64,000 nt of DNA from the NCBI RefSeq assembly GCF_004564235.1, contig NZ_SOMN01000009.1, positions 62,001 through 126,000 of the forward strand. The letters run 5' to 3'. Numbering within the stretch: position 1 is the first letter of the stretch; the number at the start of each line of letters is the position of its first letter. Positions 1-8,401 of the stretch are shown here, piece by piece. The position numbers and the translations under genes were made by a program. The notes beneath the pieces were generated by a model. It was not told the origin of the DNA, did not search any database, and saw only the letters and a program-made list of their open reading frames with translations. Source of the DNA: Cohnella luojiensis (GTDB lineage Bacteria; Bacillota; Bacilli; Paenibacillales; Paenibacillaceae).

Positions 1-520
1 TGCCCCGGTCGTCCTGATTGATTTCCGCGTCCCGATTGCCCCAAAGCCGTTTGAAAAAAATGATTTCGGCGCCCTTGAAGGGCACTTCCTGATTGATGGA
101 GAACTCCCTCTCGATTGACGCACTTTTGCCTTTGATCGGATAATAGTGGATTCTAACGTTGTACAAGCCAGGGTTATCGATATTAACATCCCAACTGATC
201 GATCCCGTATCCGGCGTTATCACGGATTTTCCATCCAAGCCTTGGTACTGATCCGCGACCTCGAATCCTTCCCCATCTGTCTTAGAGTAACTTTCACCCT
301 CAATTCGAATAACTTGGGCAGGCCGTTCTGCAGTCGAGGCGTTATTCAAATAGGCGCCATACCCGTCCTGTACATCCGAATCAGTAATCGCAACGAAATC
401 AGGCATAGCCTGAATGCGTCCGATACCCGCGCGATCCGAAGGGTAGAACGCCCAAACGCATAGAAAAAAGATGACAAGCACGAGAATGATCGTTCCGTAT
501 TTCTTCTTCAAAATCTTCAA
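1..520 (-). CDS. ABC sugar transporter solute-binding protein with N-terminal beta-sandwich-like domain (partial, 3' end outside window)
   Basis: Only the first 173 codons are present; the gene runs off the left edge. The TTG start at 518-520 is chosen because GGAGGGG lies about 6 nt upstream. Residues 8-24 form one hydrophobic anchor without a lipobox Cys. Residues from about 55 (VIRIEGESY, then SISWDVNIDNPGLYNVRI and PFKGAEI) match what I know of the carbohydrate-binding-like N-terminal domain of very large (about 950-1000 aa) Paenibacillus extracellular solute-binding proteins. The binding domain itself would lie outside the window. It follows another binding-protein gene at 652-2037 on the same strand. 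The family is fairly clear; the sugar is unknown. Confidence 0.7.
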   Translation of the reverse strand, partial: MKILKKKYGTIILVLVIFFLCVWAFYPSDRAGIGRIQAMPDFVAITDSDVQDGYGAYLNNASTAERPAQVIRIEGESYSKTDGEGFEVADQYQGLDGKSVITPDTGSISWDVNIDNPGLYNVRIHYYPIKGKSASIEREFSINQEVPFKGAEIIFFKRLWGNRDAEINQDDRG

Positions 521-560
521 CGCTTCTCCCCTCCTGCGGCAAGAGATCGAAATTCAATAA

Positions 561-596
561 TAGTCCCCATTATAGAAAGGATCTAAACGGGGACTA
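561..596 (-). terminator. Hairpin downstream of the binding-protein gene
   Basis: TAGTCCCC (561-568) pairs with GGGGACTA (589-596). On the minus strand TTATTGAATTT follows, a weak T tract. A second perfect 8-bp stem, GTTCAAAA (616-623) with TTTTGAAC (631-638), lies just after the stop at 652. Either could end or attenuate transcription between the two binding-protein genes. Confidence 0.4.
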
Positions 597-651
597 GTGG
601 CTGCTTATAGAGGTTGTTCAAAAAGCCATCTTTTGAACTTGCTCTTATAGA

Positions 652-2037
652 TTATTTCTTGTAAACTTCGTCAATTGCCGCTTGCGCAGGCGTCTTGTAT
701 TTCTCGATTACCGTCGATACCGATTCTCCGTTAATAAGATCGCCGTTGAGTTCCCAATACGGGAATTTCGGGTACGTAAAGTGTTCCAGAACGAGCAAGC
801 CTGCAGCGGACAACTTCGCATTGTTGATATCTTCTTCGGTAGACAGATTTTGTTCGTAACCTGCCTGACCCTGGTAATCATAGATGGAGTCGATATCGTT
901 GTATTTCTCCCAGATATACAGGAGCTTATCCGGATCCTTGACAGCCTTCGGAATCGACAATGCCTGGTAAGCGCCTTCCAGGGAATGGTAGGTATCAGCG
1001 CTCGGTCCTTTCGGGAATGGAACGAAGCCGATGTCGTAATCTTTCATGTCCGTCTTCAAACCGCCGATTTCCCACATTGCGCCAGTGTACATGAGCGTGT
1101 TGCCTTGACGGTAAAATTGGCCTGCCTCCGTCCAGTCTCCGCCTTCCGTCGGTCTTGCTACCTTCTCGGTCGCGATTCGGGACACGAAATTAAGCGCTTC
1201 GACCGTCTTAGGATCATCCAGCGTCTGTTTGTCGCCGACCGTGAGAGCCGCACCGTTGGAATAAAGAGCCTGATCCATTAAGCCTGGGTTCGCAAGACCC
1301 CATGTGTCCAGCTTGCCGTCGTTATTCGTATCTTTGTTCGCGTCTTTGGCGACTTGGATGAACGTATCCCAATTCCACGAATCTTCGTTCACATATTCTT
1401 GCAACGACTTAATGCCGAGCTGATTCATGAGCGTTCTATTGTAGAAGATGCCCTGAGCCAGGTTTTCACGAGCCTCTGAGAACAAGTAGCCTCTTCCGTT
1501 GTACTGACCCCACTTATACGTCGCGTCTTGATCGAACGCATTAGCGTTCTTCGTGTACTCGTCTACCGGCCACAGCAGATCCTGCTGCACCAGCGCTGGA
1601 ATCGCGTAGTTTCTGCCCAGTCTTACAATATCGCCGATCGGCTCTCCCGCAAGAAGGGATGCTGTTACCTTCTCTTGATATTCGCCGTAGTCGATGTTAA
1701 CGAACTCCATTTTGAAGTTATGCTTCTTCTCTAGCTCTGCCAGGTTTTGCTTCTTAGCGATTTCGTCCGGATTTCTCTCCTGCGGCGCCATATCCCACCA
1801 CGATACTACTTTGATCGTTCTGCCACCCAAGTCGAAATCCATGTCGGGCGTGCCTTGCTCGACCTCTTCCGATGCGGAAGCGCTTGCGGACGCGGACGGC
1901 TCGGTCGCAGCCGAGCTGCTAGGCGCATCGCTTGGGCTGGCACTGCTGTTATTGCTGTTGTTACCGCCACCGCAAGCAGCCAATACACTGACCATCAACA
2001 AGCTCACTAACGTTGTTGCAAACTTCTTGTTACGCAT
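652..2037 (-). CDS. Extracellular sugar-binding lipoprotein (ABC transporter, family 1)
   Basis: A 461-aa lipoprotein. The start is ATG at 2035-2037, behind AGGGGGG; a longer frame exists but has no better ribosome-binding site. Residues 1-22 are a lipoprotein signal ending in LAAC (Cys22), followed by a Ser/Ala-rich linker to about residue 60 and then a mature domain typical of family-1 sugar-binding proteins (GRTIKVVSWWD, DIVRLGRNYAIPAL, DTNNDGKLDTWGL, NTLMYTGAMWEIGG). It should deliver an oligosaccharide to an importer. No permease is adjacent in the window. Two CcpA-type cre-like sites lie upstream, suggesting catabolite control. Substrate not determinable. Confidence 0.85.
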   Translation of the reverse strand: MRNKKFATTLVSLLMVSVLAACGGGNNSNNSSASPSDAPSSSAATEPSASASASASEEVEQGTPDMDFDLGGRTIKVVSWWDMAPQERNPDEIAKKQNLAELEKKHNFKMEFVNIDYGEYQEKVTASLLAGEPIGDIVRLGRNYAIPALVQQDLLWPVDEYTKNANAFDQDATYKWGQYNGRGYLFSEARENLAQGIFYNRTLMNQLGIKSLQEYVNEDSWNWDTFIQVAKDANKDTNNDGKLDTWGLANPGLMDQALYSNGAALTVGDKQTLDDPKTVEALNFVSRIATEKVARPTEGGDWTEAGQFYRQGNTLMYTGAMWEIGGLKTDMKDYDIGFVPFPKGPSADTYHSLEGAYQALSIPKAVKDPDKLLYIWEKYNDIDSIYDYQGQAGYEQNLSTEEDINNAKLSAAGLLVLEHFTYPKFPYWELNGDLINGESVSTVIEKYKTPAQAAIDEVYKK

Positions 2038-2072
2038 GTTATACCCCCCTAAGATTGGATTACACCGAAAAG

Positions 2073-2085
2073 TGTAACGCTTACA
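2073..2085 (-). promoter_or_regulatory. cre-like palindrome near the binding-protein start
   Basis: TGTAACGCTTACA is a perfect 5-3-5 inverted repeat, one base shorter than the usual 14-bp CcpA cre. It sits 36-48 bp upstream of the ATG at 2037, where CcpA would block transcription. Confidence 0.45.
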
Positions 2086-2140
2086 TTTTTTACCCACAAC
2101 CTGCCAGTATTCAGGTGTTTCACCCGTTGATTTATAGGTT

Positions 2141-2154
2141 TGTTACCGCTTACA
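2141..2154 (-). promoter_or_regulatory. Candidate CcpA cre site
   Basis: On the minus strand TGTAAGCGGTAACA fits the cre consensus TGNAANCGNWNNCA. It lies about 100 bp upstream of the minus-strand binding protein and 160 bp upstream of the plus-strand regulator at 2314, so it could serve either gene. Confidence 0.5.
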
Positions 2155-2313
2155 GAACACTTTGTTGAAGAGGTAAACAAATGCACCAGGTGTCAAGAGA
2201 TGCACATTGTCTCGCTGCCCGGGAGTTGATAATAATAATAAGTGTAGTCATCGCACCCTAAGCCTTCTTCATTCAAAAAGCTGGCTATTTCTTCTGAAAG
2301 TGAGGTACTTAAC

Positions 2314-3069
2314 TTGCATAATGTGCTGCTTGTAGATCCGAACATGCGGTCGAGGGAGAACACTCAACAGATGCTCGACTGGGGTCAATTGGGCTTTGTT
2401 ATCCAATCCTATGCCGATAATGCCGGCGACGCCCTATCCTTTATTGACACGCAACGTTTCTCACTTGTGCTCATAAATATTAAGCGCTTACAATCAGACG
2501 GATTACAGCTTTGCGGTCAAATACGGCAATTCAGTCGCATACCTATCATCGTCATTGGCGGCGATCATGACTTCAATCTCGCAAGGAAAGCTTTAACCTA
2601 TCAAGTAAGTGATTACTTGGCCGATCCCGTTCAGCCGTCCGATTTAGTCGCAAGCCTGCAAGCCGTTCTGGAGGAGCTTAATGGGAAGACGGTAATGAAC
2701 AGTCCCCTCATCGCCTCTATACAGTGGAAGCGCCAACCGCAATCCTCGATCATCGATGTGGTCAAAAAATACGTGCAAGAAGAGTTGCACCAGAACGTAT
2801 CGCTCAAAAGAATATCGGATTCCTTGCACTTTAATTGCGCTTACTTGGGCCAAAAGTTTAAAAACGAAGAAAAAATGTTATTCAACGAATATTTGCTTCA
2901 GCAACGGATGGAAAAAGCCAAACGGCTGCTTGAACAGACAGACATGCGCATCTACGAAGTCGCTAACCATGTCGGATATATGGAAATCGATTGGTTCTAT
3001 AAAAAGTTCAAGGAATATACGGGAACGAGCGCTAACGAGTACAGGAAGCAAGCATTAATTACCGCGTAA
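2314..3069 (+). CDS. AraC-family regulator with degenerate receiver domain (YesN-like, orphan)
   Basis: 251 aa, TTG start with AGTGAGG 8 nt upstream. Residues 1-120 align with a CheY-type receiver but the phosphorylation residues are gone: the acidic pair is D8-P9, the acceptor Asp is Asn55 (LVLINIKRL where LVLTDIRMP is usual), the Ser/Thr is Gly82 and the Lys is Asp104 (YLADPV for YLLKPV). Residues 150-248 hold two helix-turn-helix motifs of the AraC type (SLKRISDSLHFNCAYLGQKF; YEVANHVGYMEIDWFYKKFKE). No kinase is adjacent. It probably regulates a sugar gene, perhaps the divergent binding protein, without phosphorylation. The DNA-binding class is clear. Confidence 0.85.
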   Translation: MHNVLLVDPNMRSRENTQQMLDWGQLGFVIQSYADNAGDALSFIDTQRFSLVLINIKRLQSDGLQLCGQIRQFSRIPIIVIGGDHDFNLARKALTYQVSDYLADPVQPSDLVASLQAVLEELNGKTVMNSPLIASIQWKRQPQSSIIDVVKKYVQEELHQNVSLKRISDSLHFNCAYLGQKFKNEEKMLFNEYLLQQRMEKAKRLLEQTDMRIYEVANHVGYMEIDWFYKKFKEYTGTSANEYRKQALITA

Positions 3070-3075
3070 AACCAG

Positions 3076-3123
3076 CAAAAAAGAGCGGCAGCCTTGGACG
3101 CGATAACGTCCTAGACTGCCGCT
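3076..3123 (-). terminator. Terminator between convergent regulator genes
   Basis: AGCGGCAG (3084-3091) pairs with CTGCCGCT (3116-3123), with an inner GGACG/CGTCC stem. On the minus strand the hairpin is followed by CTTTTTTG, a good T tract for the gene ending at 3132; the plus side lacks one. Confidence 0.75.
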
Positions 3124-3131
3124 TATCGATT

Positions 3132-4763
3132 TCAACCGATAGGAATTGTATCCCGATACTCTTGAGGAGTCATGCCCGTCTCCTTCTTAAAGAAGCGAGT
3201 GAAGGAATGCGCTGCCTCGTAACCGACGGAAACCGCTACCTCTCTCACCTTGAGATCCCCGTCTCTAAGAAGCTCCATCGCTTTCTTGATGCGGCATCGA
3301 TCAATGTACTCGGACAAATTGATGCTTCGCTCCTGTTTGAAGAAACGGGATAAATAGGTTGGATTGAAATAGTTGATCTCCGCCAATCTTACCAAGGACA
3401 AATCCTCGCTAAGATGATCATGGATGAATTGACAGATCTGATCGATGATGCCGGATGCCCTATCCTTCTCGTCAAGCCGCTTAATGCTGAAGATGCTATC
3501 CGCGATTTGGGACAAGTATTGGAAGGCCTCTTTTATGGAGAGATGGTTATCGAGACGCATCAGCTTTCCGCAGTCGCAGATTTGCCGATGAAGTCCCCAT
3601 CGATTGATATATGAAAAGAGCACGAGCGCGATCGAATAATACGCCTCGATCGTTTGCTGCACATTTGCATCAGCTTGCGATAATCTCGTCGTCACTTCAT
3701 CCAAGCACTCATCGAACTTCACTTTCCTATCGGCTTCAATGTGCGCCGCCATGATCTCTGCCTTTTGGCTGATCGAATGCGTACCCTTTATTTCCGAAGC
3801 TTCCGGCTGATCGATGCGGTCCGTGATAATGACGGATATCCCCTCGCTATGCTTTAACTGCTGCAACTGACGCAGCCGTTCGTATTGCGGGGTGATCGCT
3901 TCCCAAGCGTTGGATGCGCCGCTTACAGCGAATACCGTCGTCAGTCCCAACGCTATCAAGACTGTCTCCTGGACGAGCTCCAGCGTACCCTCCAAATAAC
4001 GAATGAAGTGACTGTCGAACTTCTCCGCTGCATGCTGGGATGGCTGAAGAAACCATACGTTATCCCCGTGTTTATCTATGTTACCGACATAACGGGCTTG
4101 TTCGGACAAACACGAATTCCATATCCTTTCGGAGGCATGAACGATCCGGCTTCTTTCGCTATAGGAGGTGTCCGCGGGATAAGACAAGCGGCCGATGACC
4201 AGCACAACGGGAAAGGTCGGATCCAATCGGATATTCAACGAGCGGAACTCCTTGGCGAGCGTCTCTTGATCCCTGCAAAGAACAGGACTATCTTGAAGCA
4301 GGTGCATGAAATAGTCCCTTTGCGCCATCAGTTCAAGGGCGAGCTTTTGTTCGCGGGACTGTTCGACAAGCTCGCTCATTTGATTGCCGCGATTGATCTC
4401 GTCTATGACTCCCTGCACGGTTTGCATGACTTTATCGTAACCTTCCGTTTTCAGCAAATATCGGACTTCGTGCATTTGAATCGCTTTATAGGCATAATCG
4501 AACTCGCTGTGACCGGTTAGGAAGATCACTTTGCATCTTGGCCAATAGGCATGAATTTCTTCGGTTAATTCCAATCCGTTCATTCCGGGCATGCTTATAT
4601 CGGTCAAGACGATATCGATTCGGGTACGCGACATCCAATTCAACGCTTCTGTTGCGGAATAGGCTTTGCATACGTCCAATTCGTCCGGCATGAGCTTCGC
4701 GAACACCTCATATAGACTATCCGTAATAATCTCTTCGTCATCGACGATCAACAGTCTATACAT
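3132..4763 (-). CDS. Response regulator, receiver plus AraC-type output (YesN family)
   Basis: 543 aa. The start MYRLLIVDDEE at 4761-4763 has GGAGG 9 nt upstream and overlaps the kinase stop by 8 nt (ATGTATAG), implying translational coupling. The receiver is complete: D8/D9, acceptor D55 (VLTDISMPGMNG), T83, K105 (YLLKTEG). A long linker (about 125-435) precedes a C-terminal AraC DNA-binding pair (LVRLAEINYFNPTYLSRFFK; VREVAVSVGYEAAHSFTRFFKKETGMTPQEY). It is the last gene of the lipoprotein-kinase-regulator operon and likely controls carbohydrate uptake or hydrolase genes nearby. The target is inferred from position only. Confidence 0.92.
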   Translation of the reverse strand: MYRLLIVDDEEIITDSLYEVFAKLMPDELDVCKAYSATEALNWMSRTRIDIVLTDISMPGMNGLELTEEIHAYWPRCKVIFLTGHSEFDYAYKAIQMHEVRYLLKTEGYDKVMQTVQGVIDEINRGNQMSELVEQSREQKLALELMAQRDYFMHLLQDSPVLCRDQETLAKEFRSLNIRLDPTFPVVLVIGRLSYPADTSYSERSRIVHASERIWNSCLSEQARYVGNIDKHGDNVWFLQPSQHAAEKFDSHFIRYLEGTLELVQETVLIALGLTTVFAVSGASNAWEAITPQYERLRQLQQLKHSEGISVIITDRIDQPEASEIKGTHSISQKAEIMAAHIEADRKVKFDECLDEVTTRLSQADANVQQTIEAYYSIALVLFSYINRWGLHRQICDCGKLMRLDNHLSIKEAFQYLSQIADSIFSIKRLDEKDRASGIIDQICQFIHDHLSEDLSLVRLAEINYFNPTYLSRFFKQERSINLSEYIDRCRIKKAMELLRDGDLKVREVAVSVGYEAAHSFTRFFKKETGMTPQEYRDTIPIG

Positions 4764-6501
4764 GGCCTTCAACCTCCCCCAGCTTGATTCGTACCGTGAC
4801 CTTCAGACCGTTCAGCTCGTTTCTGGAAAGAAACAAACCGCTTCCTTCGCCGTAAATAAGTAGAATTCTCCGATGAATGTTGATCATGCCCGTCATTTCG
4901 TGGGATTCGTTCGAATGGATTAACCGTTCACTCAACGCCTCGATTTCGATATCGCTCATGCTGCCATTGTCCTCGACGATAATGCTAGCTTCGGCAGGTG
5001 CGCTTTCAAACGTAACACGAAGCTGGCCTTCCTCCGTCATTTTCTCGAGGCAATGCTCATACGCGTTCTCGATCAGAGGCTGAATGATCAGCCTAGGAAC
5101 GCGGATCGCTTCCATATCCTCGGGCAATTCGTCGAATCGCACACGAATCCGTCTTGAGAAACGGAGCTTTTGGATTTCGGTATACATGCGTGAATGTTTG
5201 ATTTCTTCCGCCAGCTTCACGTTGTCTTCGCCGTTGCGCGTGATGAACCGAAAATATTCGCCGAGCATGATCGTGAATTGTTCGATCCTCTCCAAATCGC
5301 CGGTTTTAGCGAGCGAGTTCAGAATAAAGAAGCTGTTGTACAGAAAATGAGGGTTGATCTGCGATTGCAGCTGCTTTAATTCCGACCTCTGCATCATCAG
5401 CTTCTGTTTGAAATCCTGATCGATCAGCGCTTGCAGCTTCCTCAGCATAAGATTGAATCGATTGTACAAATAGCCGAATTCGTCCTTTTGCTTATGTTCG
5501 ATTTGGATGTCTAATGCGCCGCCCTCCATTCTTCTAAAGCTCTGTACAAGAAGCAATAGAGGCTTATGAACGAACCGGTACGTGGAAAAAGAATAAATGA
5601 TAATGGCACAAAAAGACGTGAAGGCGAATAACCAAGCCCAGGTTACGAACTTGTTCAATGGTCTTTTGACAGCTTCCTCCGGCAGGTAGGTCGCGACGGA
5701 CAGAGCCAAAGTATCGGAATGCACCGCGTCGATATGATATCTCTGGCCTTCCACCGTGAATACGGACGCATTCCCGTTCTTCCCCTTCACGGCTTCCATA
5801 TAGCTTTGAAGCATCTTATCCGATTCCCCGTCGCTTCCTATAGAAAATTCAGACGATTCCAGTAGCAGGAACGACCGGCTTTCGGGATACATATTGACTT
5901 GTCGCAACGAATCTTTCAGCTTCTGCGTATCCAATTCAATCTGTACGATGAAAAGAGGCTCCTCCCCTTTTATTCCGCCTTGCTTGGAAACGCCAAGGTG
6001 AAGAGCGTTGTTATAATTGATCAGGCGGTTTTCTTTCTTGTAAGCGATAGAACGAAAATAGTTAAAGCTTTCCTCATCGAAATCATGCACGGCGTTGCTG
6101 GCCGAAACGTTCTTATTAATGGAACGAATATGCACTTCGACATCTTTAATATAGGCGCTGCTGCTTTTTAAAGTCGTGAGCCGATGCACCAAATAATTCG
6201 TGCTCGTTCGTCTTTCGACGCTGTCCATCATGTCCCACGTCACGGCCATTTTGTTCAGATCGCTGTCCTCCAGCAGATCGAACTGCTGAATTTCCATCCA
6301 ATCGATCTCGCGGTTCAAGTCCCCAAGATAATCGGATAACTGGGACAATGTCGCCTTGGAAAGATCTTGGCTTGCGTTCCTGTAGCTCCAGTTATACAAG
6401 TACACCCCCAATAAAATAACCGGGAGAATAACGATCAAATAAGTAACGACCAGTCTTACGAAGAGGGTCTTGCGAAACGAACTAGCAGGAAATTTGAGCA
6501 A
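4756..6501 (-). CDS. Sensor histidine kinase, YesM/LytS type
   Basis: 581 aa, TTG start with GGAGGAG 5 nt upstream. Membrane segments at about 14-36 and 286-306 flank a 250-residue extracellular sensor. A HAMP-like stretch follows (HKPLLLLVQSFRRMEGGALD), then the His_kinase domain with phospho-acceptor His385 (QSQINPHFLYNS) and a C-terminal ATPase domain with N-box (LIIQPLIENAYEH) and G-box (VEDNGSM). It sits between a binding lipoprotein (26 bp upstream) and its regulator, an arrangement typical of sugar-sensing three-component systems in Paenibacillus. The signal is probably an oligosaccharide presented by the lipoprotein (inference). Confidence 0.92.
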   Translation of the reverse strand: MLKFPASSFRKTLFVRLVVTYLIVILPVILLGVYLYNWSYRNASQDLSKATLSQLSDYLGDLNREIDWMEIQQFDLLEDSDLNKMAVTWDMMDSVERRTSTNYLVHRLTTLKSSSAYIKDVEVHIRSINKNVSASNAVHDFDEESFNYFRSIAYKKENRLINYNNALHLGVSKQGGIKGEEPLFIVQIELDTQKLKDSLRQVNMYPESRSFLLLESSEFSIGSDGESDKMLQSYMEAVKGKNGNASVFTVEGQRYHIDAVHSDTLALSVATYLPEEAVKRPLNKFVTWAWLFAFTSFCAIIIYSFSTYRFVHKPLLLLVQSFRRMEGGALDIQIEHKQKDEFGYLYNRFNLMLRKLQALIDQDFKQKLMMQRSELKQLQSQINPHFLYNSFFILNSLAKTGDLERIEQFTIMLGEYFRFITRNGEDNVKLAEEIKHSRMYTEIQKLRFSRRIRVRFDELPEDMEAIRVPRLIIQPLIENAYEHCLEKMTEEGQLRVTFESAPAEASIIVEDNGSMSDIEIEALSERLIHSNESHEMTGMINIHRRILLIYGEGSGLFLSRNELNGLKVTVRIKLGEVEGHV

Positions 6502-6527
6502 GTAGACTCCTCCGATGCGAGTGCCTG

Positions 6528-8210
6528 TTACTTCATATTGCGGCCTCTATTCGAAAACCATTGGTTAACTTCGACTGTAATCCAGTCCCCGCCAAGTCGG
6601 CGCCATTCTTCTACGAATCGGTCGAAATCCTCGATCGGACGTCCAAGAATGATGTTGATATAGGTATCGAAAAGCAAATTATTCAGAATCGATTGCTTCT
6701 CGATCATCGTCTCCGTCGGACCGCCCGTGAAGCTCTCGTATAACAGCTGGTTATTTTTCTCGTATTGGTCGAGAATCGCGAACGCTCCCGAAGGGCCGTA
6801 CGTCCGTTCCCAGCCCCACCCCGTTTCTTTATTCGCGCTTCTCGACATATACGTCTCTATATTCTTCTGAATGGCCTTGGCCTCATCCTTTAAACCCGAT
6901 TGATTGCCGGTACGACGGGCTTCGTCAAGCTGAAGGTACGCCTCCAAGTTTTTCTTGGGCGGAAACGGCGTAACAGGAGACAGCTGCCACGCAGGATACG
7001 GGGTACTGTAATAGGTCTGATATTCAGCCGTAGCTCCCCAGTTTTTATCCAAATGCAAATTGATCAGCTTCACGATCACTTCAGGATGCTCGTATCCTTT
7101 TCTTACGGCTATGTACTGGCTCGTGTTAAACGGCAGCGGCACCTTTGGCAGTTGGTCCGAGATAGAGACGATCGGAAACGCCTGCCACTGCGCCTTCGGA
7201 TTTTCGCGGCTCGGTTGCAACCAAAAAGAGCTCCATTGCTCTCCATATGCGATCCCGATCTTTCCTTTTGCCACTTTACTCCGGACTTTATTTCCGTCCA
7301 TCATCGCGAATTCGCTGTCGATTTGACCGTTGCCATACAATTCCTGAAGCGCTTTTAACGCTGTTTTGACTTCGGGCTGAATGCCCCCGTAGACGAGACT
7401 TCCGTGTGCATTCTTCAACCATAGGTTCGGATAGGCACCGTATCCCGCCATGAAGCCCTTTAACCCCGCCACGGGATCCCAAATATAATTCGTCACCGCG
7501 AGTCCGAACGTATCCTTCATTCCGTTCCGATCCGGGTCATCCTCTGTAAACGCTTTCGAAATCGCGAGTAAATCTTCCATGGTACGCGGCGGTTGCAGTC
7601 CGAGGTTATCCAACCAATCGGTTCGGATCCATAAGTATACCGCTCCCTCAATGGAAGAAGACGATTCCGGAATTCCCATCAGCTTTCCGTCGACTGTAGC
7701 AGCTTCGAACGGGCCGCTCCCTTCCTGGCTGAGGATTCTTTTCGTGAACGGGGAGGCGTATTTGACGTAAACATCGGACAAATCTTGTATCAGTCCGGCG
7801 TTGCTAAGCTGTCTCAGCTGCTGCGCATCCACTCGCACGATGTCCGGGATTTTTCCGGTGGCAAGCGAAAAGCCAAGCTTTTGACGATATTGATTCCCTT
7901 GGGCAACCCAGTCGTACTTGATTTGAACGCCCAGCTCTTGTTCATAAAGCCGGCTCCACCGGTTATCTTCCAGAGTTTCTCCCGGAAACTGCTTTAATAA
8001 ATCGTCCAAGCCGCCTGTCTCTCTCACGAACGTGAGCTCGATCGGCGGATTATATTTACTTAGCGACGGGTCACCAGATGCGATTTCATCCGTACGCTGC
8101 TCAGGAATCGGCTTCATATTCGCGCCGTTATCTTGAAAGCATGTCGTTAGAAGAACAATCGAGGATAAGGCAGTAAGGATCAGCCTAGCATTGGATTTAA
8201 CCTTTTTCAT
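6528..8210 (-). CDS. Extracellular solute-binding lipoprotein of the kinase operon
   Basis: 560 aa. The start is ATG at 8208-8210 with GGAGG 5 nt upstream; an upstream in-frame extension has no support. Lipoprotein signal ending LLTTC (Cys24). The mature region has family-1 sugar-binding features: DIVRVDAQQLRQL, DDPDRNGMKDTFGL (a DxDxNG-type loop), KGKIGIAYGEQW. It is the first gene of an operon with the YesM kinase and YesN regulator and no permease follows, so it may act as the ligand-presenting part of the sensor rather than only in transport. Substrate unknown. Confidence 0.85.
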   Translation of the reverse strand: MKKVKSNARLILTALSSIVLLTTCFQDNGANMKPIPEQRTDEIASGDPSLSKYNPPIELTFVRETGGLDDLLKQFPGETLEDNRWSRLYEQELGVQIKYDWVAQGNQYRQKLGFSLATGKIPDIVRVDAQQLRQLSNAGLIQDLSDVYVKYASPFTKRILSQEGSGPFEAATVDGKLMGIPESSSSIEGAVYLWIRTDWLDNLGLQPPRTMEDLLAISKAFTEDDPDRNGMKDTFGLAVTNYIWDPVAGLKGFMAGYGAYPNLWLKNAHGSLVYGGIQPEVKTALKALQELYGNGQIDSEFAMMDGNKVRSKVAKGKIGIAYGEQWSSFWLQPSRENPKAQWQAFPIVSISDQLPKVPLPFNTSQYIAVRKGYEHPEVIVKLINLHLDKNWGATAEYQTYYSTPYPAWQLSPVTPFPPKKNLEAYLQLDEARRTGNQSGLKDEAKAIQKNIETYMSRSANKETGWGWERTYGPSGAFAILDQYEKNNQLLYESFTGGPTETMIEKQSILNNLLFDTYINIILGRPIEDFDRFVEEWRRLGGDWITVEVNQWFSNRGRNMK

Positions 8211-8351
8211 AGTCGCCTCCTGTACGAATGCAGCTTTAGGATATAACTTTCCTATTATAAATAAAATTATTATCCAAGCTATCCTGCGATAAAACAAGAT
8301 GCATATCATGATTTCATTACCCGATCTTTACCTATTTGGGTTCAGGCGGCA

Positions 8352-8382
8352 ACGAAAAGAGCCGCACTTTAACGTGCGGCTC
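8352..8382 (-). terminator. Terminator of the xylanolytic operon
   Basis: GAGCCGCAC (8359-8367) pairs with GTGCGGCTC (8374-8382), loop TTTAAC. On the minus strand TTTTCG follows. It lies 20 bp after the GH43 stop. Confidence 0.75.
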
Positions 8383-8401
8383 CTGCGATCGGAGCTCTCT
8401 C

